From Phormidesmis sp963789215 (GTDB lineage Bacteria > Cyanobacteriota > Cyanobacteriia > Phormidesmidales > Phormidesmidaceae): a stretch of DNA of 64,000 nt. The stretch spans positions 100,060 to 164,059 of the forward strand of contig CAWBJY010000006.1 in NCBI GenBank assembly GCA_963789215.1, given 5' to 3'. The notes beneath the pieces were generated by a model. It made no database searches, was not told the origin of the DNA, and was given only the letters and a program-made list of their open reading frames with translations. Both the position numbers and the translations under genes were made by a program. This document shows positions 50,720 to 59,175 of this stretch, one piece after another (within the stretch, counting starts at the first letter, position 1; each line of letters starts with the position of its first letter).

Positions 50720-52156
50720 ATGGACAACGCTAAACTATTTATTGAAGATAACGATGCAGGCGAAAGCTTAGCGACTGCTACTTCAATTACTACCGAGCAA
50801 CGGGTAGCATTAAACTCAATTTCAGGCAGCCTTTCTGGAGATGCCGATCTGTTCAAAATCTTTTTGACCGGCGGGCAGACGTTCTCAGCGACAACTATCA
50901 GCGATGAGACGGCGAGTATTCCTGTCGACGGCCTCCTCGGTATCCCAATTGACGTTGTTCTCGATCCCAAAATATTCCTATTCGACGAACAGGGGAACGG
51001 CGTCTATGCCAATGACGATCTCTTTGGGCCCGTTCAGTCTACGCTGCCTTCGGGTCCCGGTGGATTTTCGCCAGCGACTTCGGGCACTTATTTCTTAGGT
51101 ATTTCGGGTACGGGCTATGAGGCCACTAGTACAGGCGGGCAGATTTTTCCTACAGAGCCTTTTGGCCAGGTGGTGGGGCCAACGGGCATGGGCGGCGGTT
51201 CGCCTTTGACGGGATTTACGGGGGATGCCGGCGAGTCGTTTGGTGAATATACAATTTCTTTAACCGGCGCTCAAACGATTGCAAGTAAAATCGACGGCAA
51301 CTTTACGCCGAATGAGGCCAAAGATAGATTGACGCTTACGGGTCTTAACGGAGCGCAAGCTGTGCGATTCTCGCTTGATCAGGTGGCGGTGGGTAATGCT
51401 AGCGCGATAGAGATTTTTACGGTAGGGGCTGATGGCATTCTGACTAAGGTAGACGAATTCTCGCTGTTGCAGCCCGGTAAATTGGCCGCAGGCTTTTCGC
51501 CCACGTTTTCTTTAGGTGCGAATCAGGGCGATACGCTACAGTTTCGCCTGGTTGAGAATGGGTCGGCTCGCACTGCGACTGTCTCCGGTTTAGAAAACGG
51601 GGGCGCGACGTTAGATTTTGGCCGCGGTACGGTTCTTTCACTGAAGGCCGATTTGACGATGAGCGCGCCTAACTTGGTGGCGGCGGGTGGCCCTGAGCGA
51701 GACGACGGGGCGGCGATTGATTTTAGCGGTCAGGCCGGAGCGACTTCAGACGTGAGGTTTACTGTCTATCGGGAGGCTGCTTACGATAGCACCGTAGGCC
51801 TTTATGTAATAGATGATTTAACCGGTGCGGTAACGGTTGATGGCAATACGTTTAGAGTGGGCGATGAAGGGTACAAGGCGGCGGCCTTGCAGCGGACGAT
51901 TGACGTAGCGCTTGAGACGGAGAATGGGGGGGCTAGTACCTTTTCGGCCACCGTGGAAAATCTTTTGTACGGCACGTTTATCAGCGTGGATAATTCGAAC
52001 CTTAACTCGACTGAAACCTACTTCTCTTATCTTGGGGCAAACAGCGGCAACGACCACGTGAAGCTGTTGGGTAATAACGCTCTCGGCTTTGAAGATTTGC
52101 CTAGACTGGGCGACGCTGACTATAACGATTTGGTGGTTACGTTTGAAGTTGTTTAG
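50720..52156 (+). CDS. PPC-domain and DUF4114-domain protein, probably secreted
   Basis: A 478-residue, Gly/Thr/Asp-rich beta protein with low Cys content. Residues about 8-180 resemble a bacterial pre-peptidase C-terminal domain (DNDAGESLATATSI ... GSLSGDADLFKIFLTGGQTF). Residues about 330-478 end with the DUF4114 signature LGFEDLPRLGDADYNDLVVT, an Asp-rich motif likely to bind calcium. No N-terminal signal peptide is seen, so export would need a type I or other system, as is common for such cyanobacterial surface or S-layer-like proteins. It stands alone. Function unknown; the two end domains are fairly sure. Confidence 0.8.
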   Translation: MDNAKLFIEDNDAGESLATATSITTEQRVALNSISGSLSGDADLFKIFLTGGQTFSATTISDETASIPVDGLLGIPIDVVLDPKIFLFDEQGNGVYANDDLFGPVQSTLPSGPGGFSPATSGTYFLGISGTGYEATSTGGQIFPTEPFGQVVGPTGMGGGSPLTGFTGDAGESFGEYTISLTGAQTIASKIDGNFTPNEAKDRLTLTGLNGAQAVRFSLDQVAVGNASAIEIFTVGADGILTKVDEFSLLQPGKLAAGFSPTFSLGANQGDTLQFRLVENGSARTATVSGLENGGATLDFGRGTVLSLKADLTMSAPNLVAAGGPERDDGAAIDFSGQAGATSDVRFTVYREAAYDSTVGLYVIDDLTGAVTVDGNTFRVGDEGYKAAALQRTIDVALETENGGASTFSATVENLLYGTFISVDNSNLNSTETYFSYLGANSGNDHVKLLGNNALGFEDLPRLGDADYNDLVVTFEVV

Positions 52157-52313
52157 GCTGCGAAGCTGCTGGCTGATGTGGGTTATTTAGGCTAGATAAG
52201 GAGGGGGTGCGTAGCTGCATTACTTTGAGGAAACCCCACAAACCCCTAGACAACTCTTTAAATAGACCGCAACAATCCGATACTAGTATGGAGGTCTATT
52301 AACTACCTAGAAT

Positions 52314-52748
52314 ATGGAACTTACTAACAAAATTCAGGATGAAGCTGTCCGTGAGAGCATTGCAGCCGACTGTACTCACCTCATAGATCAGCAGGTCTCC
52401 GCTAAGAGCGGGCTATCGGGTTTAGCGCTCAAGGCTACCTACGGGGTTGTTAAGGGCGTGGGCGCAGACTATGTGCCAGGCGCCATTAAGCGACTGCTCC
52501 CCGAAACCTGCGCGGCCCTCGACCCAATTTGGGCAGAAGGCGTGCAAAAGGGCGATCCGGTTGCTTATCTTAGCCAACATAAAGATCGCACGGCTGACGT
52601 CATTTTAAGTACTACCGACACCCGCATTGCCAATAACGGCAGCGGTATTATTAAGGCTTCGTACAACAAGCTGCGAAAGTCTGTTAAAGGCGACGTGGCT
52701 GCTGCTGTCCCTGAACTTGCCCAGATTTTGAGTAAGCACACCCGATAG
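52314..52748 (+). CDS. DUF6918-like small protein
   Basis: A 144-residue, mainly helical soluble protein. The order LIDQQVSAKSGLSGLALKAT, then GVGADYVPGAIKRLLPETCA, ALDPIWAEGVQKGDPVAYLS and ILSTTDTRIAN is the pattern I associate with DUF6918, found in actinobacteria and cyanobacteria. Function unknown. A perfect-stem terminator follows, shared with the convergent gene. Confidence 0.65.
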   Translation: MELTNKIQDEAVRESIAADCTHLIDQQVSAKSGLSGLALKATYGVVKGVGADYVPGAIKRLLPETCAALDPIWAEGVQKGDPVAYLSQHKDRTADVILSTTDTRIANNGSGIIKASYNKLRKSVKGDVAAAVPELAQILSKHTR

Positions 52749-52778
52749 GCATTGGCCGTTGGCCGATGGAGCGCTAGC

Positions 52779-52817
52779 AAAAAGGCCCAAAGAAACTAAA
52801 TTCTTTGGGCCTTTTTT
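52779..52817. terminator. Strong bidirectional Rho-independent terminator
   Basis: A perfect 16 bp stem (AAAAAGGCCCAAAGAA / TTCTTTGGGCCTTTTT) with a 6-nt loop and T/A tracts on both sides lies between convergent genes and can stop transcription from either side. Confidence 0.95.
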
Positions 52818-52844
52818 AGTGACTCGTTAAAATTAAGCTTGGGC

Positions 52845-53228
52845 TTAGTCGTCACGCTCTAGGGACTTGTTCTCGACGCCTGGCAAAGTGCTCTTGGCAG
52901 TATCAGGATAGATCTCACCCATCTCGCCAACAGCATCAGCAGATTCTTTCGCAATTCGCTTAGCTTGCTTAGCAGGCTGACCCTGTAGCGCTTCATTCTC
53001 GGATTGCCACTGACCGGTTGTTACCGGACGGCCTTCTGCACCACGCGAAATCATGTCGTTTAGCATCGTTTTGGTGCTGTTAGGCAAATCGGCGCTGTCT
53101 ACGCTGGTGGTTAGCAAGAAAAAGCCGACAAAAGCGATAGAAATAGCGCTCTGTAGCTTGAGGCCGGCAAAGACACCAGAGAGTCTTTGAAATGCAGAGA
53201 CTACTATCTGGCTGAGTTGCTTCATCAT
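52845..53228 (-). CDS. Small membrane-anchored or exported hypothetical protein
   Basis: Not recognised as a named family with certainty. The 127-residue protein has one hydrophobic segment (about residues 28-46, AISIAFVGFFLLTTSV) serving as a signal peptide or anchor, followed by a charged, flexible domain (LPNSTKTMLNDMISRGAEGR, AKQAKRIAKESADAVGEMG) outside the membrane. A good AAGGAAAG ribosome-binding site precedes two possible ATG codons. It shares a strong terminator with the convergent DUF6918-like gene. Confidence 0.65.
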   Translation of the reverse strand: MMKQLSQIVVSAFQRLSGVFAGLKLQSAISIAFVGFFLLTTSVDSADLPNSTKTMLNDMISRGAEGRPVTTGQWQSENEALQGQPAKQAKRIAKESADAVGEMGEIYPDTAKSTLPGVENKSLERDD

Positions 53229-53458
53229 AAATATAAGCTTTCCTTTCTTAAGTGCAAGCAGAATTTACCGTAAATCTCCCGATCGCTGCGTCTGACAAAA
53301 GAAGGAGATAGGTAGCGTCTGCTTTTTCAATATTGGTGCATCTGTAGCTAAAAGGCAGAGATCTGGCTCCGCCCCCTGCCTAAGCTCTCCTAAAGGTAGA
53401 TAGCGTCTCATTCGCCATTCTGTCTACTAAACTAACGTTCTATTTTGAATAACCTTTC

Positions 53459-53953
53459 ATGACTAATCAAAAGATCTCTAGCACCGCTCGCCTTGTTACT
53501 TTACTCATTGGTATTACCTTTCTAGTGTTAGGCATCGCTGGCTTTATCCCTTCTCTGGTGACGCTACCTGCTAATGCCGTTAGCGCGGGTGGTCCACTCG
53601 GTGCGGAAGACATTCCGCTCACGGCTGGAACTAATTATCTCGATGGTTTTGTGCGGGGCTTCGGCTACCTGTTTGGCTTTTTGCCTACCAATACGCTGCA
53701 CAATATTCTGCACGTAGTTTTGGGTGTTGTTGGCCTTTACTCTGCAACTGGCGCTCACGGCACCTACAACTACAACCGCTTTTGTGCGGGGTTTCTACCG
53801 CTGATTGCGCTTTTAGGTCTGCTTCCTGCTACTAACGCTTTGTTTGGAGTGATGCCTATCTACGGTAATAATATTTGGGTGAGTGCGATCGCAGGTGCGC
53901 TGGCTGTTTTTGCGACGGTTACTAGCGAGCAGCCTGAGACTGAGCTAGCTTAG
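53459..53953 (+). CDS. DUF4383 membrane protein
   Basis: A 164-residue protein with four membrane helices, matching DUF4383: LLIGITFLVLGIAGFIP as first helix, the NTLHNILHVVLGVVGLY motif with conserved His, then LIALLGLLPATNALFG and a final helix WVSAIAGALAVFAT. Family function unknown; members are frequent in cyanobacteria and actinobacteria, often with stress-related genes. Confidence 0.85.
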   Translation: MTNQKISSTARLVTLLIGITFLVLGIAGFIPSLVTLPANAVSAGGPLGAEDIPLTAGTNYLDGFVRGFGYLFGFLPTNTLHNILHVVLGVVGLYSATGAHGTYNYNRFCAGFLPLIALLGLLPATNALFGVMPIYGNNIWVSAIAGALAVFATVTSEQPETELA

Positions 53954-54012
53954 AAGCCGCTTAAATTGACGGTGACATCGACGTAGGAAAAACGTCTATA
54001 AAGCTCACCTGG

Positions 54013-54044
54013 CTCCTGGGAGGACGTAAAAGATCTCTCAGGAG
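54013..54044. other. Hairpin between convergent genes
   Basis: CTCCTGGGAG (54013-54022) pairs with CTCTCAGGAG (54035-54044) with one wobble pair and a 12-nt loop, between the ends of the DUF4383 and caspase-like genes. No clear T tract, so its role as a terminator is uncertain. Confidence 0.45.
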
Positions 54045-54066
54045 TTCTTGCTTGGCTAGCTTTTGC

Positions 54067-56364
54067 TTACACGGCTTCGTAGGTGAAGTTCAGCGTTGCC
54101 CAGTTGGCTACGTTCATCCGGTATTCGTCTGTTGTATCTTGTTGACTGATATCTGTTAACAAAGATTCAACTACGGCTAGGGGTTCGGGCAGGGGGTTAA
54201 TCCGCTGACCGCTGCCGCCTGGATCGGCTGATAGGAGCTGTTCAAATGTTCGCTTTAGTGGCTGAGTGCTGCACACTACGTACGTTTCTACTAGGCCCGC
54301 CGCAGAGTCTACTGCCCAGTCTGAGCCTGGGTTGGGAATGGCCACTGAGCTACCTGGGGCGATCGCACTCTGTTCGATTTTGTCTCTATTTCCTTCGCTG
54401 CCGGTCTCGCCGTCTTTGTCTTCTAAATCGGGGCAAAATGCTGAAATTCTCTCTCTTGGGTTGACTATAAATAGCGTGTAGTAGAGAGGGCGATCGCCTT
54501 CGTTGAATAATCGATAGCGAACGCGAGTTCCCATGGTGACTTTAGGGAGTGGCTCTACTTCGCCTTTGCCCGGACGATTTGGTCCCTTGGCCAACAAAAC
54601 AGATTGAATGGTTTGTTGGCTCAGCAGCATGGCTTCTTCGGGGGCAACACTTTCTAGGGTGATGCGAACCAACAGATCGGAAGACGCTCGATTTTCACTA
54701 AGCCGCAGCAGCTTCAGCGCTAGCAGCGTTCTCAGCTTTGGCGTCAGCCGGGAAATCGCAGAATTGATCGCCTCTTCTTGCTGGGTTAACGTACCGGGAA
54801 TGAGCAGTCGCGTTAAAGAAAATAAGCCGTAGCCTCTTTCCTCTGGCGCTTCTATGGTTTTCTCGGAGTCTGTTATATCTGGCTCAATGCTCACTAGCCG
54901 ATTACTGGCCAGCAGCGTACCAGCAGGCTTGGCAACGGGTTTACCGAGTAAACAATCAGCCGGTAGGTCAGTTCCAGATGTAGAGCTGATGAAGGCTAAG
55001 GCTGAGAGCGCACTGGTTGCATCTACTCGTTCAATTCGCTCTAAGCGACTGTCTAGGGCGACAATCAACGTGATGTTTTTGGGTAGAACGCGAACAGATT
55101 CTGAGACTGGATCGCCTATTTGTATCTCTGTTTGCGTGGTGCGATCGCTGTCGTTAGCGGGGCCTTCTATCCTGGCCTGTGCCGTTAGCTCACTATGAGA
55201 CTGAATTCTTAGCTGTTGTTTTCTACAGCTGAGCAGCGACTGCGATCCCAAGTATTTCAACACTCTAGGCGGTAGCCCACCGAGCCAAAGGGTGACTTTT
55301 TTACCGTCTCGGCTGATAGATTGAATGAACCCGTTGCCTCTGGTGCCTTCTAATAAAGCTGTGCTGTAGATAGGGGCGTTCTTTTTTAGGCTGATGGAGC
55401 CGCCGTCGCCGTTGGGTATTTGGTTGCTGCCGCCCCACCGGACTAGCGTTTCTTGCGATCGCCCAATCGCTAGCTTAGCGCTTAGCGGGCTGGGCGCAGA
55501 CCATAGATACTGCGTGAGCACATAAGTGAACGCTCCAGCGCTAAAGCCGTCCCAGGGGCGCTCCATGACGGCTTCTTCTATGGCTCCGCCGCGCAGCAGC
55601 GTACCGGGAAACGGATCGGATTCTTTGGCTAGTCTTTCATTGGCTATGAGGGAAAACGGTGAGGGCTTTACGCCTAGGGCGACTTCGGGGCGATGGCGCG
55701 ATCGCAGTCCACCGGAAAGGGGTACTGGAATATCTACAAATCCGGCGTCAATTATTGTTGTAATCTGCTTGGTTTTTAGCTGCTTAAGCAGTGACTTCAG
55801 CTCAATTTCGGAGATGTCGTTGATGGCAACGTCGTTTGTTCTAGGCACAAAGCCATTGAATGGAACGAGCGATCGCACGACATCTTTTTCTGGCTCTTGC
55901 TTAAGTTTGCTAGCGGCTGGCTCGATAAATTGAACCTTTGCACCGTAGCCACTGAAGTGAAAAACAACAATATCTCCAGCCTTTGCCTGACTGTATAGAT
56001 GATCGGCAAAGGCTTCATAGATGCCGGCCCTCGTTGCCTGTTCATTGGTTAAACAAACAATATCTGCCGGTAGAAAACCAAAGCGGTGAATAAGCAGCTC
56101 GCGCTGTAGGGCCACATCTGTCGCACAGCCCTGTAGCTGCGTTGGCCCAGCGTGGTCTCTAACCATCACACCATTGGGATAGTCGTCTATGCCTATTAGC
56201 AACGCTAGCTTTCGCCCCGAAGATGAACCGAAAGCGCCGGTTAAGGATTGACTGTAAGCTTCTGCTTGCCCTGGAACACCTAACTCAACGGCTAGTTCAG
56301 CTAACCCTAATGCGGCCATTACCGCGCCCGTCTTCTGAAATAATGCTCGTCGGCTCAATGTCAC
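54067..56364 (-). CDS. Caspase-family (orthocaspase) homologue lacking the catalytic dyad
   Basis: A 765-residue protein. A twin-arginine-type signal (SRRALFQKTGAVMAALGLAE, residues 4-23) suggests Tat export in folded form. The caspase p20 fold starts at about residue 50 (KLALLIGIDDYP, then LQGCATDVALQRELL). At the site of the catalytic His the sequence is FHFSGYGA, with Tyr140; at the site of the catalytic Cys it is TTIIDAGFVD, with Gly208. Both residues are therefore missing and proteolysis is not expected. The C-terminal 450 residues are beta-rich and include a DUF4384-like segment (RYRLFNEGDRPLYYTLF). The start is probably GTG. Cyanobacteria are known to hold both active and pseudo-orthocaspases. 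Function may be binding or scaffolding. Confidence 0.88.
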   Translation of the reverse strand: MTLSRRALFQKTGAVMAALGLAELAVELGVPGQAEAYSQSLTGAFGSSSGRKLALLIGIDDYPNGVMVRDHAGPTQLQGCATDVALQRELLIHRFGFLPADIVCLTNEQATRAGIYEAFADHLYSQAKAGDIVVFHFSGYGAKVQFIEPAASKLKQEPEKDVVRSLVPFNGFVPRTNDVAINDISEIELKSLLKQLKTKQITTIIDAGFVDIPVPLSGGLRSRHRPEVALGVKPSPFSLIANERLAKESDPFPGTLLRGGAIEEAVMERPWDGFSAGAFTYVLTQYLWSAPSPLSAKLAIGRSQETLVRWGGSNQIPNGDGGSISLKKNAPIYSTALLEGTRGNGFIQSISRDGKKVTLWLGGLPPRVLKYLGSQSLLSCRKQQLRIQSHSELTAQARIEGPANDSDRTTQTEIQIGDPVSESVRVLPKNITLIVALDSRLERIERVDATSALSALAFISSTSGTDLPADCLLGKPVAKPAGTLLASNRLVSIEPDITDSEKTIEAPEERGYGLFSLTRLLIPGTLTQQEEAINSAISRLTPKLRTLLALKLLRLSENRASSDLLVRITLESVAPEEAMLLSQQTIQSVLLAKGPNRPGKGEVEPLPKVTMGTRVRYRLFNEGDRPLYYTLFIVNPRERISAFCPDLEDKDGETGSEGNRDKIEQSAIAPGSSVAIPNPGSDWAVDSAAGLVETYVVCSTQPLKRTFEQLLSADPGGSGQRINPLPEPLAVVESLLTDISQQDTTDEYRMNVANWATLNFTYEAV

Positions 56365-56390
56365 AGAACAGTGCCCCCTGCTGATACTGG

Positions 56391-56416
56391 GCGTTGTCAG
56401 CGATCGCTGGCAACGC
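56391..56416. promoter_or_regulatory. 26 bp near-perfect palindrome upstream of the caspase-like gene
   Basis: GCGTTG-T-CAGCGATCGCTG-G-CAACGC is symmetric except for one T/G pair and is centred on a HIP1 octamer. It ends 26 bp before the GTG start, where it would overlap a promoter or leader. It could be an operator, or HIP1 symmetry extended by chance. Confidence 0.5.
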
Positions 56417-56550
56417 GCCTGCTAGATAGTCGTTTGAATATCTACCACAGTTTGTAGTAAACATCCGCAATATTATCGCTTAAGCTGCCGTTATCGTCAG
56501 CTCTATAGGCGACTTTTAGGATGGCTTTTGCGGTTCTCCTGATGCCTGCA

Positions 56551-56589
56551 AACGAAAAAAGCATAACCCTAGGGCTATGCTTTTTCGTT
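56551..56589 (-). terminator. Rho-independent terminator after sat
   Basis: AACGAAAAAAGCATA and TATGCTTTTTCGTT flank a CCCTAGGG core, giving a long stem with A and T tracts, 31 bp after the ATP sulfurylase stop. It separates sat from the caspase-like gene on the same strand. Confidence 0.85.
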
Positions 56590-56619
56590 GATTACCTAAA
56601 AGGCGCTCCCCTCAAGGCG

Positions 56620-57786
56620 TTACCCTTGCATTGCCTTAACTAGCTCTGCGGCAACTTCTGGCCTAGAGAATTCTGGCGGTGGCATTTTGCCTTCGCGCAG
56701 CAGCGCTCGAACTTTTGTTCCCGATAGGTGAATGCGCTCTTCTGGCGTACTTGGACTCGTCTTGGTGGTGGCCATTGTGCTGGTGCGAGTGCAGTAGAAG
56801 GCGTGCTCGAACTTCATAGGCAAAATGCCTAACTCGCCTGGCTCGAACTCATCGAAAATGGCCTGGGCATCGTAGGTGCCGTAGTAGTCGCCTACGCCTG
56901 CATGGTCGCGGCCCACGATGAAGTGAGTGCAGCCGTAATTCTTTCGGATTAGGGCATGGAAGATGGCTTCGCGCGGCCCGGCGTAGCGCATGGCTGAAGG
57001 GTTAATGGCCAAGATTACTCGATCTTGAGGGAAGTAGTGCTCCATCATGATTTCGTAGCAGCGCATTCGCACGTCGGCGGGAATATCGTCGCTTTTGGTT
57101 GCCCCTACCAGCGGATGTAGGAACAGGCCATCTACTGTTTCTAGCGCACATTTTTGAATGTATTCGTGCGCTCGGTGAATGGGATTGCGGGTTTGAAAGC
57201 CGACAATTGTTTTCCAGCCGCGATCGCGAAACTGCTGGCGTGAGGCTTCAGGATCAATTTGGTAGTCGGGGAATAGCGGATGGGCATCGCGCTCTAGAAG
57301 CCAAACGTCGCCCGCTAGATTGATCGGGCCCTGGTCGTAAACCACTTTTACGCCGGGGTGCTTGTCTTCGTCGGTGCGATAGACGTTGACGGCTTCTTTC
57401 TTTTTGTCGTAAGTGTACTTTTCGCTGAGTTCTAGTACGCCGATGAAGCGGCCATCTTCATCATCTAAGCGGATTAGCTCGCCAATTTTTAAGGGTTCTG
57501 CTGTCGCTTCGCTGACCGATAGCGTCACGGGCACCGACCAGGGTATACCGCTAGCTAGACGCATATCGGTTACGACCGGCTCGTAATCTGCCTGGTTCAT
57601 AAAACCGGTCAGGGGGCTAAAGCCACCAATTGCGATCATGACTAAATCAGAAGCCGCCCGCTTATCTAGCGTGACGCGAGGCAGATTTTCTGCCTTGCTT
57701 TCAAATTCTTTTTTCTGTTCGGGGCTTGCCAATCGGTTAATTAAAGTACCGCCGTGAGGGGCAATGCCGTCTTTCGCTGCGCTCAA
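56620..57786 (-). CDS. sat: ATP sulfurylase (sulfate adenylyltransferase)
   Basis: A 388-residue enzyme making adenosine 5'-phosphosulfate from ATP and sulfate, the first step of sulfate assimilation. Signatures: GFSPLTGFMNQADYE, the ATP-site QTRNPIHRAHEYIQ, and GRDHAGVGDYYGTYDAQ. Full length, without an APS-kinase domain. The start appears to be TTG (MSAAKDGIAPHGG is the usual family N-terminus) with GAGGA about 8 nt upstream. It follows mnmA on the same strand, 99 bp away; both concern sulfur, though they need not be one transcript because a hairpin lies between them. Confidence 0.96.
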   Translation of the reverse strand: MSAAKDGIAPHGGTLINRLASPEQKKEFESKAENLPRVTLDKRAASDLVMIAIGGFSPLTGFMNQADYEPVVTDMRLASGIPWSVPVTLSVSEATAEPLKIGELIRLDDEDGRFIGVLELSEKYTYDKKKEAVNVYRTDEDKHPGVKVVYDQGPINLAGDVWLLERDAHPLFPDYQIDPEASRQQFRDRGWKTIVGFQTRNPIHRAHEYIQKCALETVDGLFLHPLVGATKSDDIPADVRMRCYEIMMEHYFPQDRVILAINPSAMRYAGPREAIFHALIRKNYGCTHFIVGRDHAGVGDYYGTYDAQAIFDEFEPGELGILPMKFEHAFYCTRTSTMATTKTSPSTPEERIHLSGTKVRALLREGKMPPPEFSRPEVAAELVKAMQG

Positions 57787-57842
57787 AATATAGTCCTCTA
57801 ACTAAGTCTAAATAAAATAGGGCTTTCAGATTTTTTGTAGGT

Positions 57843-57867
57843 CTTGGCTATGCCATTGATAGCCAAG
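57843..57867. other. Hairpin between mnmA and sat
   Basis: A perfect 9 bp stem (CTTGGCTAT / ATAGCCAAG) with a 7-nt loop lies 18 bp after the mnmA stop. The T tract is on the wrong side for a minus-strand terminator, so it may act as a processing or attenuation structure ahead of sat. Confidence 0.5.
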
Positions 57868-57885
57868 CTAGGAGATGCAAGCTGC

Positions 57886-59025
57886 TCAATCCGCTATCGA
57901 AGCTTCAGCCGAAGTCTTCGTAAAAGCGGCGCTCAAACTTATCGGCTCAATGATACCGCCACCGAGTACCCGCCCACTATCTTCGTACCAAACGGCGGCC
58001 TGTCCGGGCGTAACGCCAAACTGCGGCTCGTCGAAGACCACTTTTACGCGATCGCCTATTCCATTACTCAACTCGTCACCTAGCTCATCACCTATTGGTA
58101 CGATGGTTGCCTTGACGCCGTGCGAGCGATACCGCACCTGTACCTCGACGCGAATTGGCCCGGCAGGCGGCGCAATCGAAACCCAGTTTACCCGGTGCAC
58201 CGTGCAGTCTGGTGCGGTTACGCTGTCGCGCTCGCCGACGATCACCTGGTTTCGACCCACGTCTAAGCTCACGACATAGAGCGGATTGGGCGCGGCAATT
58301 CCCAGCCCTTTTCGCTGGCCGATGGTGTAGTTATGAATGCCCTCGTGCTGGCCTAGCACTACTCCTTGCGTGTCGATAATGTCGCCGGGCTTGGGCGCAA
58401 GGTACTTTTCTAGAAAAGTTTTCATAGAGCCATGCTGCTCTACTAGGCATAGATCCTGGCTTTCAGGCTTTTCGGCGGTGTGAAGGCCCAGTTGAGATGC
58501 GATCGCTCTGGTCTCTGGCTTTGTCTTTTTGCCTAGTGGAAACTGGGTGGCGGCTAGCTGTTCTTGGCTCAAATCGTACAGAAAGTAAGACTGATCTTTA
58601 TTGCGATCTACGGCTCGCCGCAGCTCATAGCGTCCGGTTTCTTCGTTCTGCGTAATTTGCGCATAGTGACCTGTGGCGATGTAGTCTGCGCCTAGCTCGT
58701 TAATGGCATAGCTGAGCATTGGCCCAAACTTAACGGTGCTGTTGCACTGCGAACAGGGTAAAGGCGTCACGCCCTGCGCATAGCCGTCTACTACGTAGTT
58801 GATAATGTGCCGCTCAAAAACTTCGCGAGAGTCCACCACTTTGTAGTCTATGCCTAGCTCTTCGCAAAGCTGAGCGGCGTCTGTCATTCCTTCCGAGCAG
58901 CATTGCCCCTTGCCTTTCATCAGCCAGAGGGTGAGGCCCGTTACATCGTGACCCTGATTGTGGAGAGTAGCCGCTGCGACTGAACTGTCTACACCCCCTG
59001 ATAAACCGACAACAATCTTGCTCAT
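57886..59025 (-). CDS. mnmA: tRNA-uridine 2-sulfurtransferase MnmA
   Basis: A 379-residue enzyme that 2-thiolates U34 of tRNAs for Glu, Gln and Lys. The ATP-binding P-loop is VGLSGGVDSSVAA at the N-terminus; the two catalytic Cys residues lie in LPCSQCNSTVKF (about residue 94) and SQDLCLVEQ (about residue 192). The tRNA-binding and beta-barrel domains follow (GQHEGIHNYTIGQRKGLGI). The ATG at MSKIVVGLSG fits the family; an upstream TTG would add 15 residues. The last 20 residues are less conserved. Confidence 0.96.
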   Translation of the reverse strand: MSKIVVGLSGGVDSSVAAATLHNQGHDVTGLTLWLMKGKGQCCSEGMTDAAQLCEELGIDYKVVDSREVFERHIINYVVDGYAQGVTPLPCSQCNSTVKFGPMLSYAINELGADYIATGHYAQITQNEETGRYELRRAVDRNKDQSYFLYDLSQEQLAATQFPLGKKTKPETRAIASQLGLHTAEKPESQDLCLVEQHGSMKTFLEKYLAPKPGDIIDTQGVVLGQHEGIHNYTIGQRKGLGIAAPNPLYVVSLDVGRNQVIVGERDSVTAPDCTVHRVNWVSIAPPAGPIRVEVQVRYRSHGVKATIVPIGDELGDELSNGIGDRVKVVFDEPQFGVTPGQAAVWYEDSGRVLGGGIIEPISLSAAFTKTSAEASIAD

Positions 59026-59175
59026 GAGTTGAAGAGAAAATATATTCTTTAGGCTAGCACTCAGCCGCAAAATCGGGATTGAGACTGCAATAGTTAGCAG
59101 ATCTAAGCTCTCTGTATTGCTTACAATATCTGTTGACTAGAAACCTATTGACTCAAAACCACTAAGGAACCTGTA

